Part shown: positions 24,769 to 36,659 of the stretch, piece by piece | Numbering within the stretch: position 1 is the first letter of the stretch | How the letters are laid out: each line of letters begins with the position of its first letter | Source of the DNA: Chimonanthus salicifolius | Taxonomy: Eukaryota > Streptophyta > Magnoliopsida > Laurales > Calycanthaceae | DNA: 64,000 bases | NCBI GenBank assembly: GCA_013350335.1 | Contig: CM023541.1 | Location: 60,577,413 to 60,641,412 of the forward strand | Direction of reading: 5' to 3' | Notes under the pieces: generated by a model | What the model was told of the DNA's origin: nothing | Database searches by the model: none | The model's input: only the letters and a program-made list of their open reading frames with translations | Program-made: the position numbers and the translations under genes

Positions 24769-27700
24769 ATGGAGGGAATAAATATGGAACACTATCAGCA
24801 CTTCACTAGAGAAAATCAGTGCAGCTCCGCCGCTCTCGTCACACACATCAAAGCCCCCCTCCATCTCGTATTTCTCTCCTCTTTCATCTCTCTCCTTTCT
24901 CTTGTTTAAAGTCACACTGTATGAGTGTATTTAGATTGGAGAAAAGTTTTTCAGGAATTCACTCGTATTTCCCTTACAACTTGGTAAGTAAAATACAAAT
25001 GATGAGTGATCGACACTCTGGAAGGGATGTGTAATCACTTGAGCTGTCACATAATCTATTAATAGATAATAATTCAAGTAAATTCACTTTATATCTACAG
25101 GCATGTGGGGGAAGAACTCTGCTCTTTACCCCAGAAATTGGTTGATCTATTGAATGGGATCCTAGAGACATGACTGGGAGGTACGAGTCAAACGGATGCA
25201 GGGAAGCCCAAACCATCCATTCCTATCAATCATTCATCAGAATGCGGTGGAGAAAGAATCAGATTTTGGAGGTATGATCTTCTGATATGTGTATGTATTA
25301 TATAAGAAAATAAACGAGCCTTGATGGGCTTTTGGTAAAAGCCCGAGATTATCCATTTATAGAAACATGCTTTAAAAAAGCCCAAGCCTACTCCATCGAC
25401 AAAAATGTTTGTCCACACCTGTTAAGTCAGATTTTGACAAATAAACACCCTCGTATCTAATAGACACTCTGATTGGATTTGACAATAATTTTGCTCATGT
25501 GAAGTGCAGAGGTCTTGTACCATTGTGATGTCAGAATGTGAAGACTGTCTGGCCTGCAATCAACTCTCTGCTCTGCTTCCAAGGGTGAATTGCACCCCTG
25601 AACATGTCGCCGATATGCCTGCCCAGTTCACCATTCTTTTCTCTGATCTCTCTCTTGATCAGACTTTGCTTGCGCCGAGCTATGGTGTTCTGGGTGATAC
25701 TAATCTTGCTTGATCTGCTGTTTCTGCTCTTGTTTTTGTTCTGAATCTTGGCTGCCTATGCTCTGCATTGTTTAGCTCTCTGTTCCTGCCTGGCTGTTTG
25801 GGGTGGGTGGGTCTCTCTCCTTTTGCCAGGCCTGTTGGGCCTTCTTATTCCTGGCCCGGGATGAGGGTGGCCTGCTATGTTTGGCCTTTGTTAATCTCTG
25901 CCTGGCCCGGGCTTGGTGTACTGTGTTTTTATCTTGGGCTTCTTTGTTTTTTTCTTTTTGAATAAATTCTAACCTCCTTTCAAAAAAAAAAAGTTACTCA
26001 ATAGATTGAATCAGTTTAACATTTTGATATAGATCTCAAAGAAAGATTTCTCTTTAATTGTTGTCATTGATCAACTTCTTTTTTTCCTTTCATAGAGAAT
26101 CACTGGATTTGAATGAAATTTGAAGGATTTTATTTGAAATCTTGAGAATTAATATGGAAATTCTGTGGATTGGTCCAATCTGATTAAATAGGATTAATTG
26201 GCTAATCTATTGATCTGAAGAGAGTATTTAACTGAGTAGGAAATGAACTCGTGAAGAGAGCACGAAATGAAAGTGTGATACCAAGTACTGAAAATCGTGT
26301 GGAAGGTGAAATGCGACATGACATGCGAGATGAACAAGGAATCCATTGAAGACATTTAGGAATCAATTGAGAAGTGAATGGGCGAATTGTGTCTGTTTCG
26401 AAAACACATTCCCCACACTCCCATAGAATTTCAATATCTATGGTGGAGAGGGACTACATTGAGATATGTTCTTTTCTGAGTTCATAATCCATATCTTCAA
26501 TTTCTGATCCATTATTTGAAGTCTGGTCTTGGTGACGAGATTCGATCAACCACAGAAATACGAGTCTTTTGTGAGCAGGTGCATTGTGCAAGGGGACCTT
26601 GGCATTGGCAGTGTCTGAGAACACCTGAGTGTGAAATCAGGGCTCCTGGCAACGACAGTAGAGCTCATTGATGACAGCGAGCAAAATCTCCGCATCAAGA
26701 TCCTTGGTGGGGATCACCAGTTAAGGGTCTGCAACCTGATCTGTTGTTTTTGCTAGATCTTATCTTGTTGTTATGTCTTTGCATGGTTTGGTTTCTTGTT
26801 GAAGGAATGTTCTTGATTCTAGATGAGTATGAAGGTTACAATAATTTGGAATCAGTTGAATGGATAGACCAACTCATTATCTTGTACATACCATTGCCAA
26901 ATGGTTTTGCCATCAGTTGAAGGCACTTTCGACATTCCATTCTTGTACCCAAAGTCAATTGGCATTTGCTGGAACAAGTAAATGGTACTAGTTTTCAGCC
27001 CATTCCTTGAAAACTACCTTAAAAAAACTCATTTGCAGAATTGTATTCGTTTTCAATTCACAGAGTTGCTCTTGAACTCACTGATTGTTGGACATATTTG
27101 TGGAGAGAACCAGAGTTGTTGAATATGCTTTGTATTCCTCTCTCTTTTCTTCTAATCTTCAGATGCTGAAGCTCATCCAATTCTAATTTGCTATTAGAGA
27201 AGTGTGCATCTAGTGCTGTGTAACATGGACTACCATAGAGCTAAAAACAAGAAAGTTATCTGTTTTTTAATGGTAATGGGATTGCAATCCATAATCTTTA
27301 CGGTAATTAAAATGCCCCCCTTCGACTGCTAATGTCATTTCAAAATCAATAAACAGTTGATCTTTTTCTTAAATCTCCAGTGTATGGAGTATGGATGGAA
27401 TCATATCCATGACCCAATTGTTATGGAACTTGGTCATGTATGCAAGAGCATATGATTTGATCCTGAATGGAATTACAATGAGGACTATATTTGGAAAACT
27501 TGCATCTTGTTTTGCAGATGATCAGCTTCTTCACTAATTTCACATATAGTTTCATTATCTGAATTTCAAGTGTTGTTCATTCATTCCTAGCTTCTTCAGA
27601 GTTACTCATCGATCCTCACTCTTCATCCTGAAATAATCGATGATAGACTAGACACACTATTTGTCGATTCATTTCTGGTGGATGTTCCCGATGGAAACAC

Positions 27701-27785
27701 CACAGATGAGAAATACTACTTTATTGAAGCCCTTATCAAATGCAACCTCAAATCACTGGCTGACAGGTCGGAGCAGCTGGTGTGA
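24769..27785 (+). pseudogene. Pseudogene of an abscisic-acid receptor, PYL7-10 (PYL9-like) clade
   Basis: Three exon-like blocks remain in order. Block 1 (24769-24868) encodes MEGINMEHYQHFTRENQC through HIKAPLHLV. Block 2 (26522-26726) encodes FDQPQKYESFVSRC, IVQGDLGIGSV and ILGGDHQLR when read across breaks. Block 3 (27600-27785) encodes YSSILTLHPEIID, VDVPDGNTTDEKYYF and EALIKCNLKSLAD, ending in TGA. The gate (SGLPA in family members) reads SGLLA. Damage: a one-base loss just after the WS codons of block 2, a TGA at the GSVR position, lost codons after the gate loop and an extra Ala codon in block 1. The donor after block 1 is also imperfect. Introns are kept, so it arose from a genomic copy rather than a processed transcript. 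Functional relatives are cytosolic/nuclear ABA sensors that inhibit PP2C phosphatases. Confidence 0.87.
25505..25992 (+). mobile_element. Probable 3' end of a retroposon (LINE-like) inside the PYL pseudogene intron
   Basis: A TG/CT-rich, comparatively GC-rich segment ends with AATAAA (25961-25966), a further 15 bases, then an 11-base A-tract. Composition differs sharply from the surrounding AT-rich intron. The first part has an open frame of 69 codons with no recognised domain. The left border and a target duplication were not found, so a processed gene fragment is an alternative. Confidence 0.5.
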
Positions 27786-27819
27786 AGGATTGTTCTGAAC
27801 CAATGGATCATTACTAAAG

Positions 27820-28155
27820 TGTTAGCAAAGTCCCACTTTGCCTGTGGACCTTTGGGTCTTGGGGATTATAAGCACATGGGCACGTTCTCCTTTCAAGCCG
27901 ATTTCCTAGGGTGAGTTCTACTCATATGTCTTAACATGGTATCAGAGCAGTAGTACCACCAAGATAGGTCGGGTTCATATCTCCAATCCTGTGTGGAGGG
28001 GGAGAGCTGAGTGTCTCCACCCCTGGCACCGAGGGAGAGTGTTAGAAAAGTCCCATATTGTCAGTTGACCTTTGGGTCTTGGGGTTTATACGCACATGGG
28101 CATCCTCTCCTTTCAAGCTGATTTTTAAAGATGAATTCTACTCATATGTTTAACA
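27820..28155 (+). mobile_element. TRIM (terminal-repeat retrotransposon in miniature), complete
   Basis: Direct terminal repeats at 27820-27936 (117 bp) and 28040-28155 (116 bp) both begin TGTTAG and end TTAACA or TTTAACA. They share gacctttgggtcttgggg, gcacatgggca and ctcctttcaagc. Directly after the first repeat is TGGTATCAGAGC (27937-27948), the classic primer site matching the initiator methionine tRNA. A purine tract, gagggagag (28031-28039), abuts the second repeat. The interior is only about 100 bp with no coding capacity. The 5-bp flanks (taaag / taata) no longer match well. It lies 34 bp past the PYL pseudogene stop. Confidence 0.9.
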
Positions 28156-29002
28156 TAATACCTAGATGTGCAGTAGAGGCTCAAGCCGTAATAGATCAAA
28201 CACCATAAAAGCTTTTGGAATGAAAAGCTTTGGAGACAGAGCAGTAGCTCCTTTTTCCATCTTCTGGAGCCCCCTTTGCTTTAGTTTGTTCTCTTTTCTT
28301 TAAAATGATGATGATGGGGTAGCATTTCCTTTGTATTGGTCTCAAGAACCTCATCTTTTCTACAGCCATCCAGATTCCAGAACCTATGGCTAAATGGATG
28401 GTTAAAACAAAAAAGAAAAAACAGTAGGTGCTGCTTCTGTAATATGATTCCTGGGTTTTGGTTATGGTGGTATGTAAATATCTGCTCAAAAATGTTATCT
28501 GCAGAGATAGAAGAGTTGCTGCTTAATGGAGGTTTCTTATATGCCATTTACCACTTTAACCATATCGGTATTATTATTTTCTGTCAAAGGATTTTACAAT
28601 ATGTGTTTAGAGTGCACATCTTGATATCATGAAGTTTTTTTTTTCCAAGTTGAAGATGGCCATAAAAATCAAGCTATGCTTGCTTCACTAGTTAAGCATA
28701 GTTATTGACTAATGATTCTTGGCAGACCTACTTCGCCAATGCTTTGAAGTTTGAGAGGTCATTTAGGCTCTGAACTTTAAAATTAATGCAGCATGGGTCA
28801 ATGGGTCGCTAAGATGGGGAACCTAGTTTTATCAGGCTCTCAAGTATCAGCAAGGATGGAAAGGAGAAATAAATTTATGAAAAAATAAATACAGAAAAAT
28901 CAAGTTGAGAGTTCAGAGATGAATCTTTCAGAGGAAAAGATAACGGTCTTCCAGATTCAGGGATGACCAAGATGGGCCTGAATTGACGAGAATTCTTCCG
29001 AG

Positions 29003-29172
29003 TTTTTTTATTTTTGATAATTAAGGTGTTCAGGTCTCTTAGTACCCAACTAATTTTTGAAACATATGTAAATTTCTCTATCCGAGAGTGATCCTTTGAG
29101 GTAAAGTGAGAATTGAACTCACGATTCCCACTTTATGAAGTGGATTTGTGGCCACCATTCCAACTCCTTTCA
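29003..29172 (-). mobile_element. SINE family A, copy 2
   Basis: Read on the minus strand it begins ggagttggaatggtggcca, has a B-box-like GAGTTCAATTCTC, then aaaggatcactc, and ends in an A-rich tail. The order and spacing match the copy at 5419-5609. No target duplication seen; diverged. Confidence 0.75.
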
Positions 29173-30139
29173 ATTTAGCATTCGTATAAAGTATAAACTG
29201 GGTTTTTGTAAACCTAACTATACCTTGTATTTTTTTGAAGTAAGTGGAAAGAACAAATGATTATGATAAAATATGATGAGGAAAAAAATGCATTGGTATA
29301 AAGTCAACTTGGTTACTCAGTCCATGCATAAACATCGACTGAGCTTTAATCCTTTGTATCTTACATTAAAAGTTGAATTTTCATTCACAATTCATATAGG
29401 AAAGTATCTTCCTATCTAGCTTTGTGAATTCGTTCTTATTTTTTATTTTTTTCATCGCTAATCTTGTTAGGATAATCATGATTAGATGAAAGTGAAATTA
29501 ATTAGATTTGAATAATCTCAAAATCAAGTAGCTTATCATCTTTTAGGATTCATTAGCTAGGTCTGGATTCGATCTTACAGTAAGGATCCATTACTGGGAT
29601 TTCAACTCCTTCACTAAACCGAAGTTAACCACTGAGAAACTTGTCTAAACTAGAATGGATTCATATGATTGATAGACAACAATGAGTACCTGGAGATGAT
29701 TTGCTACCAAATTTTAGACCATTCATTTATTATAATAATTATAACACATCACACCTAATTAGAATGATTAGGAAAGGGATCAAGCTAATATAACTCCATG
29801 TGCCTCCATGTGCCTCCACACATTGATGTGGTTTCGTCTATTCTATCACTGTCTTGCTTGATGTCATTCATAGTTTATTGTGTCTTTTTTACTATATCAA
29901 CTGTATTCCATATATTTTAATTACCTCCCACTTCACTTAGTATATTTTACTTATTTTTTTACATAAAAGTTATTTTTAATCATTTAAATATCTTTATAAA
30001 TATTTTATTTAATTTTATTAATAAGTCCATAACAATATCATGTTATTTCTAAATGACAATATAGTTCAAACGGTTTTTATCCTATCAACTATGGATGACC
30101 GAATAAACCATGATTTCTATTTCTACATGGGTCTCAGAG

Positions 30140-30295
30140 TGGTGCTTTTTTTTTAATGACAGAATGGAGAACCTCGAACATAACCCTATTAAACCCGTTC
30201 TTCGAGTAGCATTCCACACCTCCACAGGATATCCACCCGATTATGCTACGTGGACTTGAACTGACATTATCTCATTTTCTCAAAAAAAAAAAATT
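30140..30295. mobile_element. Possible SINE relic
   Basis: The minus strand contains GTTCAAGTCC, a good pol III B-box match, followed by about 120 bp and an A-tract. A convincing A-box and target duplication are lacking. Confidence 0.3.
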
Positions 30296-30711
30296 AGGAG
30301 AGAGAAATTTATTGGCCGATAATGAGATTCTTACCTATGAATAAAACTCTAGATGCATGTTGTCTTTTACAAGCTGGATTTCTCATTACTGAATCAAAGT
30401 ATCTACAAATTAATTTATTCCATAAGAACTTAAAAATATTAATGCTTTCTTTTAAGTTTCGGATTTTATTCTTATCCCTAATTTGTATATTTTTAAATAA
30501 CCAACATATTTTTATTTTTTGAGGTAAGACTTTGCTATTTAAAAGAAAAAAAAAAAGCATTTAAAATTGAGCGTATGCATTAGTGCAGACTGCAGACAAG
30601 TGATCCTTGCCTTGATTTCTCTCTTTTCAGACTCCACTTCTTTTATCATCTGACCTCAAAAAACTGAAAATAAAAAGGTGAGGACAATGAAAATAAATAA
30701 GAGCTTGAATA

Positions 30712-30831
30712 TTCCCCTTTTAGGGATCATCATTCATGACCATGTGCTCTGCACACCGATCACCATAGTATTTTCCCTTTAGGGATCATCATTCATGACC
30801 ATGTGCTGTGCACACTAATCACCAAAGTAAA
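30712..30831. repeat. Tandem duplication, period about 59 bp
   Basis: Two adjacent copies share agggatcatcattcatgac, catgtgct and gcacac, followed by atcacca. A handful of differences. Non-coding, about 1.6 kb upstream of the GH28 gene. Confidence 0.85.
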
Positions 30832-31913
30832 AAGTGGATGGGGACCGTTGGATACCGTAAAAGCAGAATTTTTTATATAAACAGTACGAGATTAACTCAG
30901 ATAAACCATCGATTAATGGTTTGGAGAATTTTTTTTTTTACCGTCTGTGACTGACTCTGATTATCCAAAGTAAGTTGAATTTCCACGGTAACTATGGTTT
31001 CGTTCAGCTTTTATAAAAGAAGGGGATGCTTTGTTGATTTTTTTTTTCAATTGATGATTCCTTTTTCTGAAAAAAAAAGAAGTTATGGCATGAATCTTTA
31101 TTGTATTGAAAATTTTATGTATTTTATAAAACTTATTTTTATAAATGACTAATTTATAAATCTATTTTGCACCAAATGTCCAATGAAATTCTTCACTCTA
31201 AAAGGGCTTTTGTCGATTTCTTTAAGAAAATCGATAAAAAGCTTTTGTCATTTCTTTAAGAAAAAAAAAAATTAGGTTTGGGACACTTTGGGTACAAATT
31301 ATATAATTTAACAAGCTCTTTTTGAACTATAGAAAGGTTATGTTGTTTGCATTAAAATCTTTATTTTCACTATAAAATGAGTTAATTTTATTTTATTGAA
31401 TTGAAAAAAAAAAAAACTCTCCTTTTGCTAATTAATTTTATGGTCCCTTCCTCTTTTTTTTTTTTTGCTAATTAAATAAGAAATAAATTCTCTTTAAAAG
31501 AAGAGAAAATTTTATTTATTTATCGTGCTCTTCATCTCTATTAAAAATAGAAATTCCAATTTAGAGAAGTTTCTCAGTCTTCTTTCGAACTAAATAATTT
31601 TTATTGAAATTTAAAAAAATCATTTGACATCTTAAAAAATACATATTTTAACTTATATTTAATCTGAAATTTTTTATTAATATTTTTTAATTTTAACCAA
31701 ATTTTATGACAAAATTTTAAGGAAAAAAACAGTCTACAAGAGGCTGTGGGATTACTTCTACATATTTTTTGAGTTTTTTTTCTCTTTTGAATCAAATACT
31801 AACCATCATTAAATAAAAAATAAAAAAAACAAAATTCACAAGACCGTTAAGTATTTAATTCCATGACCCCATTCCTTTATTTTTGTTGCCACTTGGCAGT
31901 GGGCTCAGATAAG

Positions 31914-31923
31914 GACACGTGTC
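31914..31923. promoter_or_regulatory. Palindromic G-box / ABRE-like element
   Basis: GACACGTGTC is a perfect palindrome with the CACGTG core that plant bZIP and bHLH factors bind. It lies about 510 bp upstream of the GH28 start codon. Its use is inferred only from position. Confidence 0.4.
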
Positions 31924-32434
31924 ACATCACACTATTCGCCGTAGTGAGGCATAAACAATCCATGTGTAGGAGATCTTTTGCAGGGAATCTTCTCTAGTCC
32001 TTCATCTTAAGTGCCGACTCACTGCTCCCATTCTCTACTTTCGCTCCGCCGTGGAAAAAGACGAACTGCCTTTTCAGAGAATGTCTCTCCAAATAATCTC
32101 CACCGTCCGATCATCTCCCCAATCTAAACAAACACATCCAACGGTAACGCATTCTTCTACCCTTGCCCACCTATTCCCCGCTCTATTATCTACTTTAGAC
32201 TCTACTCTTTAAGCGAATTCTCTCTCTCCTTCGTTCTTCCAGAGCTGAATTTGGAGGTTTCTACTCTGTCCTTTCAAAGATCTCTGCTTTTTTGGGTTAG
32301 GGATTAGCTTTTGCAATTCTCTGAAAGATTGCTGCTGGATTAGGTGAAAAGGAAAGGAATCTAAATTGGAGTCTTCTTCCTGTTTTCTCCATTCAAGATC
32401 TCATTTCGGGGTTTTCATTTTCAGCGGAAAGAAA

Positions 32435-35150
32435 ATGCCGAAAGGAAAATTGCAGGGGAATTTTTTTCCGGTTTTGGTTTGTTTCTTGTGGATGGTAGCG
32501 GTTTTGATGAGAAGCGTGTCGGGAGGGGAGGAGGTGACGTGCGCAGGGAGCGTGCGGATGAGAAGGCGGCGGCTAGCGATATCGATAGTAGAATTTGGAG
32601 GAGTTGGTAACGGGAGGAAGGTGAATACTTTGGCGTTTCGGAAGGCCATATATCGGATATCGCACATGAGAAGGAGAGGAGGGACGGTTCTGTACATTCC
32701 TCGAGGAGTGTGGGTAACCGGCAGCTTCAACCTCACCAGCCACATGACTCTCTACCTTGCCTGGGGTGCTGTTCTCAGAGCTACCAAGGTTCTTTCACTT
32801 TCTTTTCTTTTTATTTTCTTAATAACAATAATTCTCCAGTATAAATAAGACCCTGGTAAGATTTTCTTTTTTCTCTATTTTTCCTTGTCCTAACCTGATA
32901 CATCTAACACAACATTCTAAAAGTGTGAATTTAACCTTGAATTCTTTAAAGCCGACTATCGATGTAAAATGGAGTTAAATTTTCATTTTATTTTTACTTA
33001 TCACGTATTGATGTACCGATAACATATCACTTTGGAGATATATGTTCTACATAGCAGTATACCAGTACTTGATGAACAATACACCGATATGAATAAAATG
33101 AGAATTTCACTTCATTCATTTCTCTTAATAAATTTTATCCATGAGAGCATCCATTCTTTAATTCTACATTTTTCACTTTAAAAGTCATTATTGTAGAAAT
33201 TTACTAAAGATGGACATTATTATTAATAATCATGATGCTTCATACGTAACAAATATTTTTTTCACTCCGAGAGATCAAATTAACGTCTAAGTTTGACCAA
33301 TCCATTTCACATTAATCATCACCCGTCTAACGTGAGAAAGAAAAGGCAAAAGCCAATTAAATGGGTGGTCCCCACTTTTCAATACTATACAATGGATCTA
33401 AATCATTACCAAAGACTAATGTCTTTTTCACTCTTCGATTGGATTCATAAATTATAAATATTTTTTAATTGGTTAATCTTAAGTCAAATCTTTTTTAAAA
33501 AAAATTCAATTCACTTAGAAAATTACTTTTTATTTTTAAATGTTTAAGCTTAGATGAATCATGGGTCCAACCCTGTGGATCATGTTGTTGTGACAAAGTC
33601 CATCACTCCATCACATGAAATGACACGATAGACAGCTAAGGCACTTCTTGGAATTCTCTTTTCTGTCTTAATATATTTTACTAGAATTGGAGCCCACCTC
33701 TAAGTTTTTAAATGCAAGAAAATGGAGTAGGGATCACAAGCAGGAGTGGATTTAGCCAAGTTGATGTTTTGATGAGAAAGTGGTTGAGTCCATCAACTAA
33801 ATAGGATGTTAGTTGGTGCTACCGCACATTGATAATCATTCAATTTTAATACATTTATAAAAAAAAAAAAAATTTATATTGGCCAAGTGAGATCTAAGAA
33901 TTTACTACTTCGACACTGCAAATTCCATTCCACTTATATGGAATCGCATCTCATCATACGAGAATATCACTATAAAGTATGGTGTGAGGGTGACATTTTA
34001 AAATTTTAACACATGGTATGTATTTGAAAGCATATTAATTATTTTAAATGAAAACTAAATTAATTATAATTAAAATGGATGGCCAATATTGTTTTATTAA
34101 TCGACCATTCATTTATTAGTTTAGGTCGAGTTGTTAAAAATTTAAAATATAACTAATTTAGAGATGATATTTTAATTTAATATGATTAGTGTACCCATCT
34201 TAAAATGTCACAAATTTACTATTGCATTAGGAATAGACAACCTTATTATAGATTATGTTAAAATATAGCTCTCACCTTTAACCATCCATTTTATTTGCCT
34301 TAGGTTGAATGACTATGAATGCCTGAAAGTGACTGATATTTTGTATATGGACTTAATCTAATGTCATGTGTTCCGTATTTACACCTCTGTTGCTCTTTCT
34401 TTATTAATACATGAACCATTTCAAAAAAAAAAAAATCTACTATCATGTGTTACACAACCAACAGTAGGTCCATCAGATGGACCATCATATACACTGATAC
34501 TTCCCTAGCTGAGCATCTTTGAAATTGCGTTCTCCAAACACAGATTTTCTCTTGGGTATTTATCTTTGAAGTTAGCAATTCAGGAATGATACAGATGGGA
34601 TCTTATTATTTTGTGATTTTGAGGAATATGTATCAGCAGTAGATTTCCTTCAGGTGTGATATCCCACCAATTTGTAAAGAAAATGGTCTCTCTTTATTTA
34701 AGTCCTCTTACAATATTGACAATTAGTAATGATGTAATGGTAAGTGATTGAAGAAAGGAATTAAATAATAATCTTGATATGGATATTTGTATTTCTTTAC
34801 CTAAATTGGATCTACTCCTATGTGGTTGTGTTGAATTTGTAGACAATACTTGCTTTGTATTTTTGAACCTTCCTCTTTTGTTATATTTGCAGGATACATG
34901 GACCTGGCCCTTAATTTCCCCTTTGCCATCTTATGGAAGGGGAAGAGAACGACCTGGTGGAAGGTACATGAGTTTTATTCATGGAGAAGGACTCCATGAC
35001 GTGATAATCACAGGTTTCTACTCATTTCTCTGGCCCCTTATTTCTTTTGTATTACAAAAGACGTGATTTGATTTGAAGATTGTTTCATGAATTTTTTTCC
35101 TAATTGTTACATTTAGAAACAATAGAATTACATTCGAACAATGCAGTCTC

Positions 35151-35189
<39 letters not shown>

Positions 35190-36522
35190 ATGAACAGAAT
35201 CTAAGATGTGTGATGCTTCCACATTGTAAAGATGGAGTCCCAATGGCCTTGGCTGATTATCACAAGACAGATGCCTTCACTGTTCTATCTCTACATGATT
35301 CATGAGCTTGACTGCCGCTTCAGACAGAAAATATGCCTATATATTAGTGAACTAGTTTGAGTAAAATAGGTTGAATTGTATTGAGAACTCTCTCTCACTT
35401 AGAGTTGAATTTCTTGTGCTTGTACAGGTGATAAAGGAGTAATTGATGGCCAAGGTGCTGTCTGGTGGAACATGTGGAAGGATGGATCCCTTAAATTCAC
35501 CAGACCAAATCTTATTGAGTTCGTAAATTCCCGGAATATTCTCATTTCGAATGTGATACTCCAGAACTCGCCTTTCTGGAACATTCATCCAGTATATTGT
35601 AGGTAAAGAACATAAAATTTTGAACTTTTCTAGGCCAGAATGCTTCAATATTTCATATTCCGACTCAAAATGGTAACTGGAAAAATTGTATAATTGACTA
35701 CACCTGATACATTTTTCTTCCTTGCAGCAATGTTGTAATAAAATATGTTGCCATTTTAGCTCCATATGACTCTCCCAATACAGATGGTATTGATCCAGGT
35801 ACTACTGACTTGAACTAAAAGACTTTGTAATGAGGTATCAAAAAATTAATATTGACCCTATGGAAAACTTTGGTTATCATACAGATTCCAGCTTCAACGT
35901 CTGCATAGAAGACTGCTACATTGCAACTGGGGACGACTTGGTGGCTGTGAAGAGTGGTTGGGATGAGTATGGAATTTCATACGGTCGTCCAAGCTACGGC
36001 ATCACCATCCGACGGTTGAGAGGTTCAACCCCATTTGCTGGAATAGCAATCGGGAGTGAAACCTCTGGTGGGGTACTGAACGTTTTTGCAGAGAACGTGA
36101 CCCTGTTTAACACAGGAATTGGAGTCCATGTGAAGACTAACATAGGTAGAGGAGGGGTCATAAGGAATATAACAGTGACAGATGTGAACATGTATAACGT
36201 GCGCAAGGGGATAAAGATAGCTGGTGACGTGGGTGATCATCCAGACAACAACTTCAATCCAAATGCACTACCGATCGTTGATGGGATCACTGTGAAGAAT
36301 GTATGGGGGGTGAAAGTTCAGCAGCCAGGTTCAATGCAAGGCCTGAGAGGCTCACCTTTCACTCGGATATGCCTCTCTCGTGTTAATTTTATTGGTTCGC
36401 ATGATTCAGGATCATTCTGGAAATGTTCAGACATAACGGGCGCTGCCCGTGGAGTATATCCATGGCCGTGCTCCGAATTGACCAGTACAGATGGCAATGA
36501 CTTTTGTTCGAATTCTTTATAA
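32435..36522 (+). CDS. Glycoside hydrolase family 28 protein, polygalacturonase-like, secreted
   Basis: Exons 32435-32788, 34893-35013, 35428-35602, 35728-35798 and 35885-36522 join in phase to 452 aa. The N-terminus has a hydrophobic signal segment (FFPVLVCFLWMVAVL), pointing to secretion to the cell wall. The pectin-lyase-like beta-helix follows: GVGNGRKVNT, RGVWVTGSFNLTSH, PLPSYGRGRE, VIDGQGAVWW, then the GH28 signatures SPNTDGIDP (N234, D236) and TGDDLVAVKSG (D257, D258). The usual GHG motif is replaced by FAG (A292) in FAGIAIGSE, and the usual RIK by HVK. Substitution at these two sites is typical of a large plant GH28 clade annotated as 'probable polygalacturonase'. Family members act on pectin or rhamnogalacturonan; the substrate here is unknown. 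Intron 1 is 2.1 kb. Confidence 0.93.
34373..34434 (+). mobile_element. Very short 5'-truncated retroposon with target duplication
   Basis: A 62-bp insert ending in a 13-base A-tract, flanked by ATCTAATGTCATGTGTT (34356-34372) and ATCTACTATCATGTGTT (34435-34451), which match at 15 of 17 positions. This is the hallmark of a severely truncated LINE-driven insertion in intron 1 of the GH28 gene. Confidence 0.75.
35156..35187. repeat. (GA)16 microsatellite
   Basis: A pure GA run in the second intron of the GH28 gene. Confidence 0.95.
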
Positions 36523-36591
36523 ACCCTATTCCTGTGTTACATGTTGATTTCTATTGAATGTCACATGGTAATTTAATTTTCTCCAAGTGGA

Positions 36592-36597
36592 AATAAA
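36592..36597 (+). terminator. Candidate polyadenylation signal of the GH28 gene
   Basis: AATAAA lies 70 bases past the stop codon and is followed by T/G-rich sequence (ctgtgattgtatttgtctg). Confidence 0.6.
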
Positions 36598-36659
36598 ATG
36601 GCTTTCACTCAGCTGTGATTGTATTTGTCTGGGCACTCGTGGAAATGCCTTCTGTTCCA

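Larger units (their letters stand above)
28160..31860. other. Intergenic region, no recognised gene
   Basis: AT-rich with several repeats: a family A SINE (29003-29172), a possible SINE relic (30140-30295) and a tandem duplication (30712-30831). Open frames near 28196-28632 overlap on both strands and show no recognisable motif. Confidence 0.5.

Noticed and set aside
24577..24915. Minus-strand open frame overlapping block 1 of the PYL pseudogene
   Set aside because: No recognisable motif, whereas the plus strand encodes the ENQC and HIKAPLHLV receptor motifs.
25504..25965. Two short plus-strand frames as possible genes
   Set aside because: No domain recognised; they sit in a segment ending in AATAAA and an A-tract, better explained as a retroposon end.
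27820..28155. Cassandra-type element (5S rRNA in the terminal repeat)
   Set aside because: I could not see 5S rRNA promoter motifs in the repeats, so the element is called a TRIM without a family name.
28196..28632. Overlapping 88-98 codon frames on both strands
   Set aside because: No homology recalled, no consistent coding signal, and the strands contradict each other.
30309..30560. Overlapping frames on both strands in AT-rich sequence
   Set aside because: Composition-driven, rich in Ile/Lys/Phe, with no motif.
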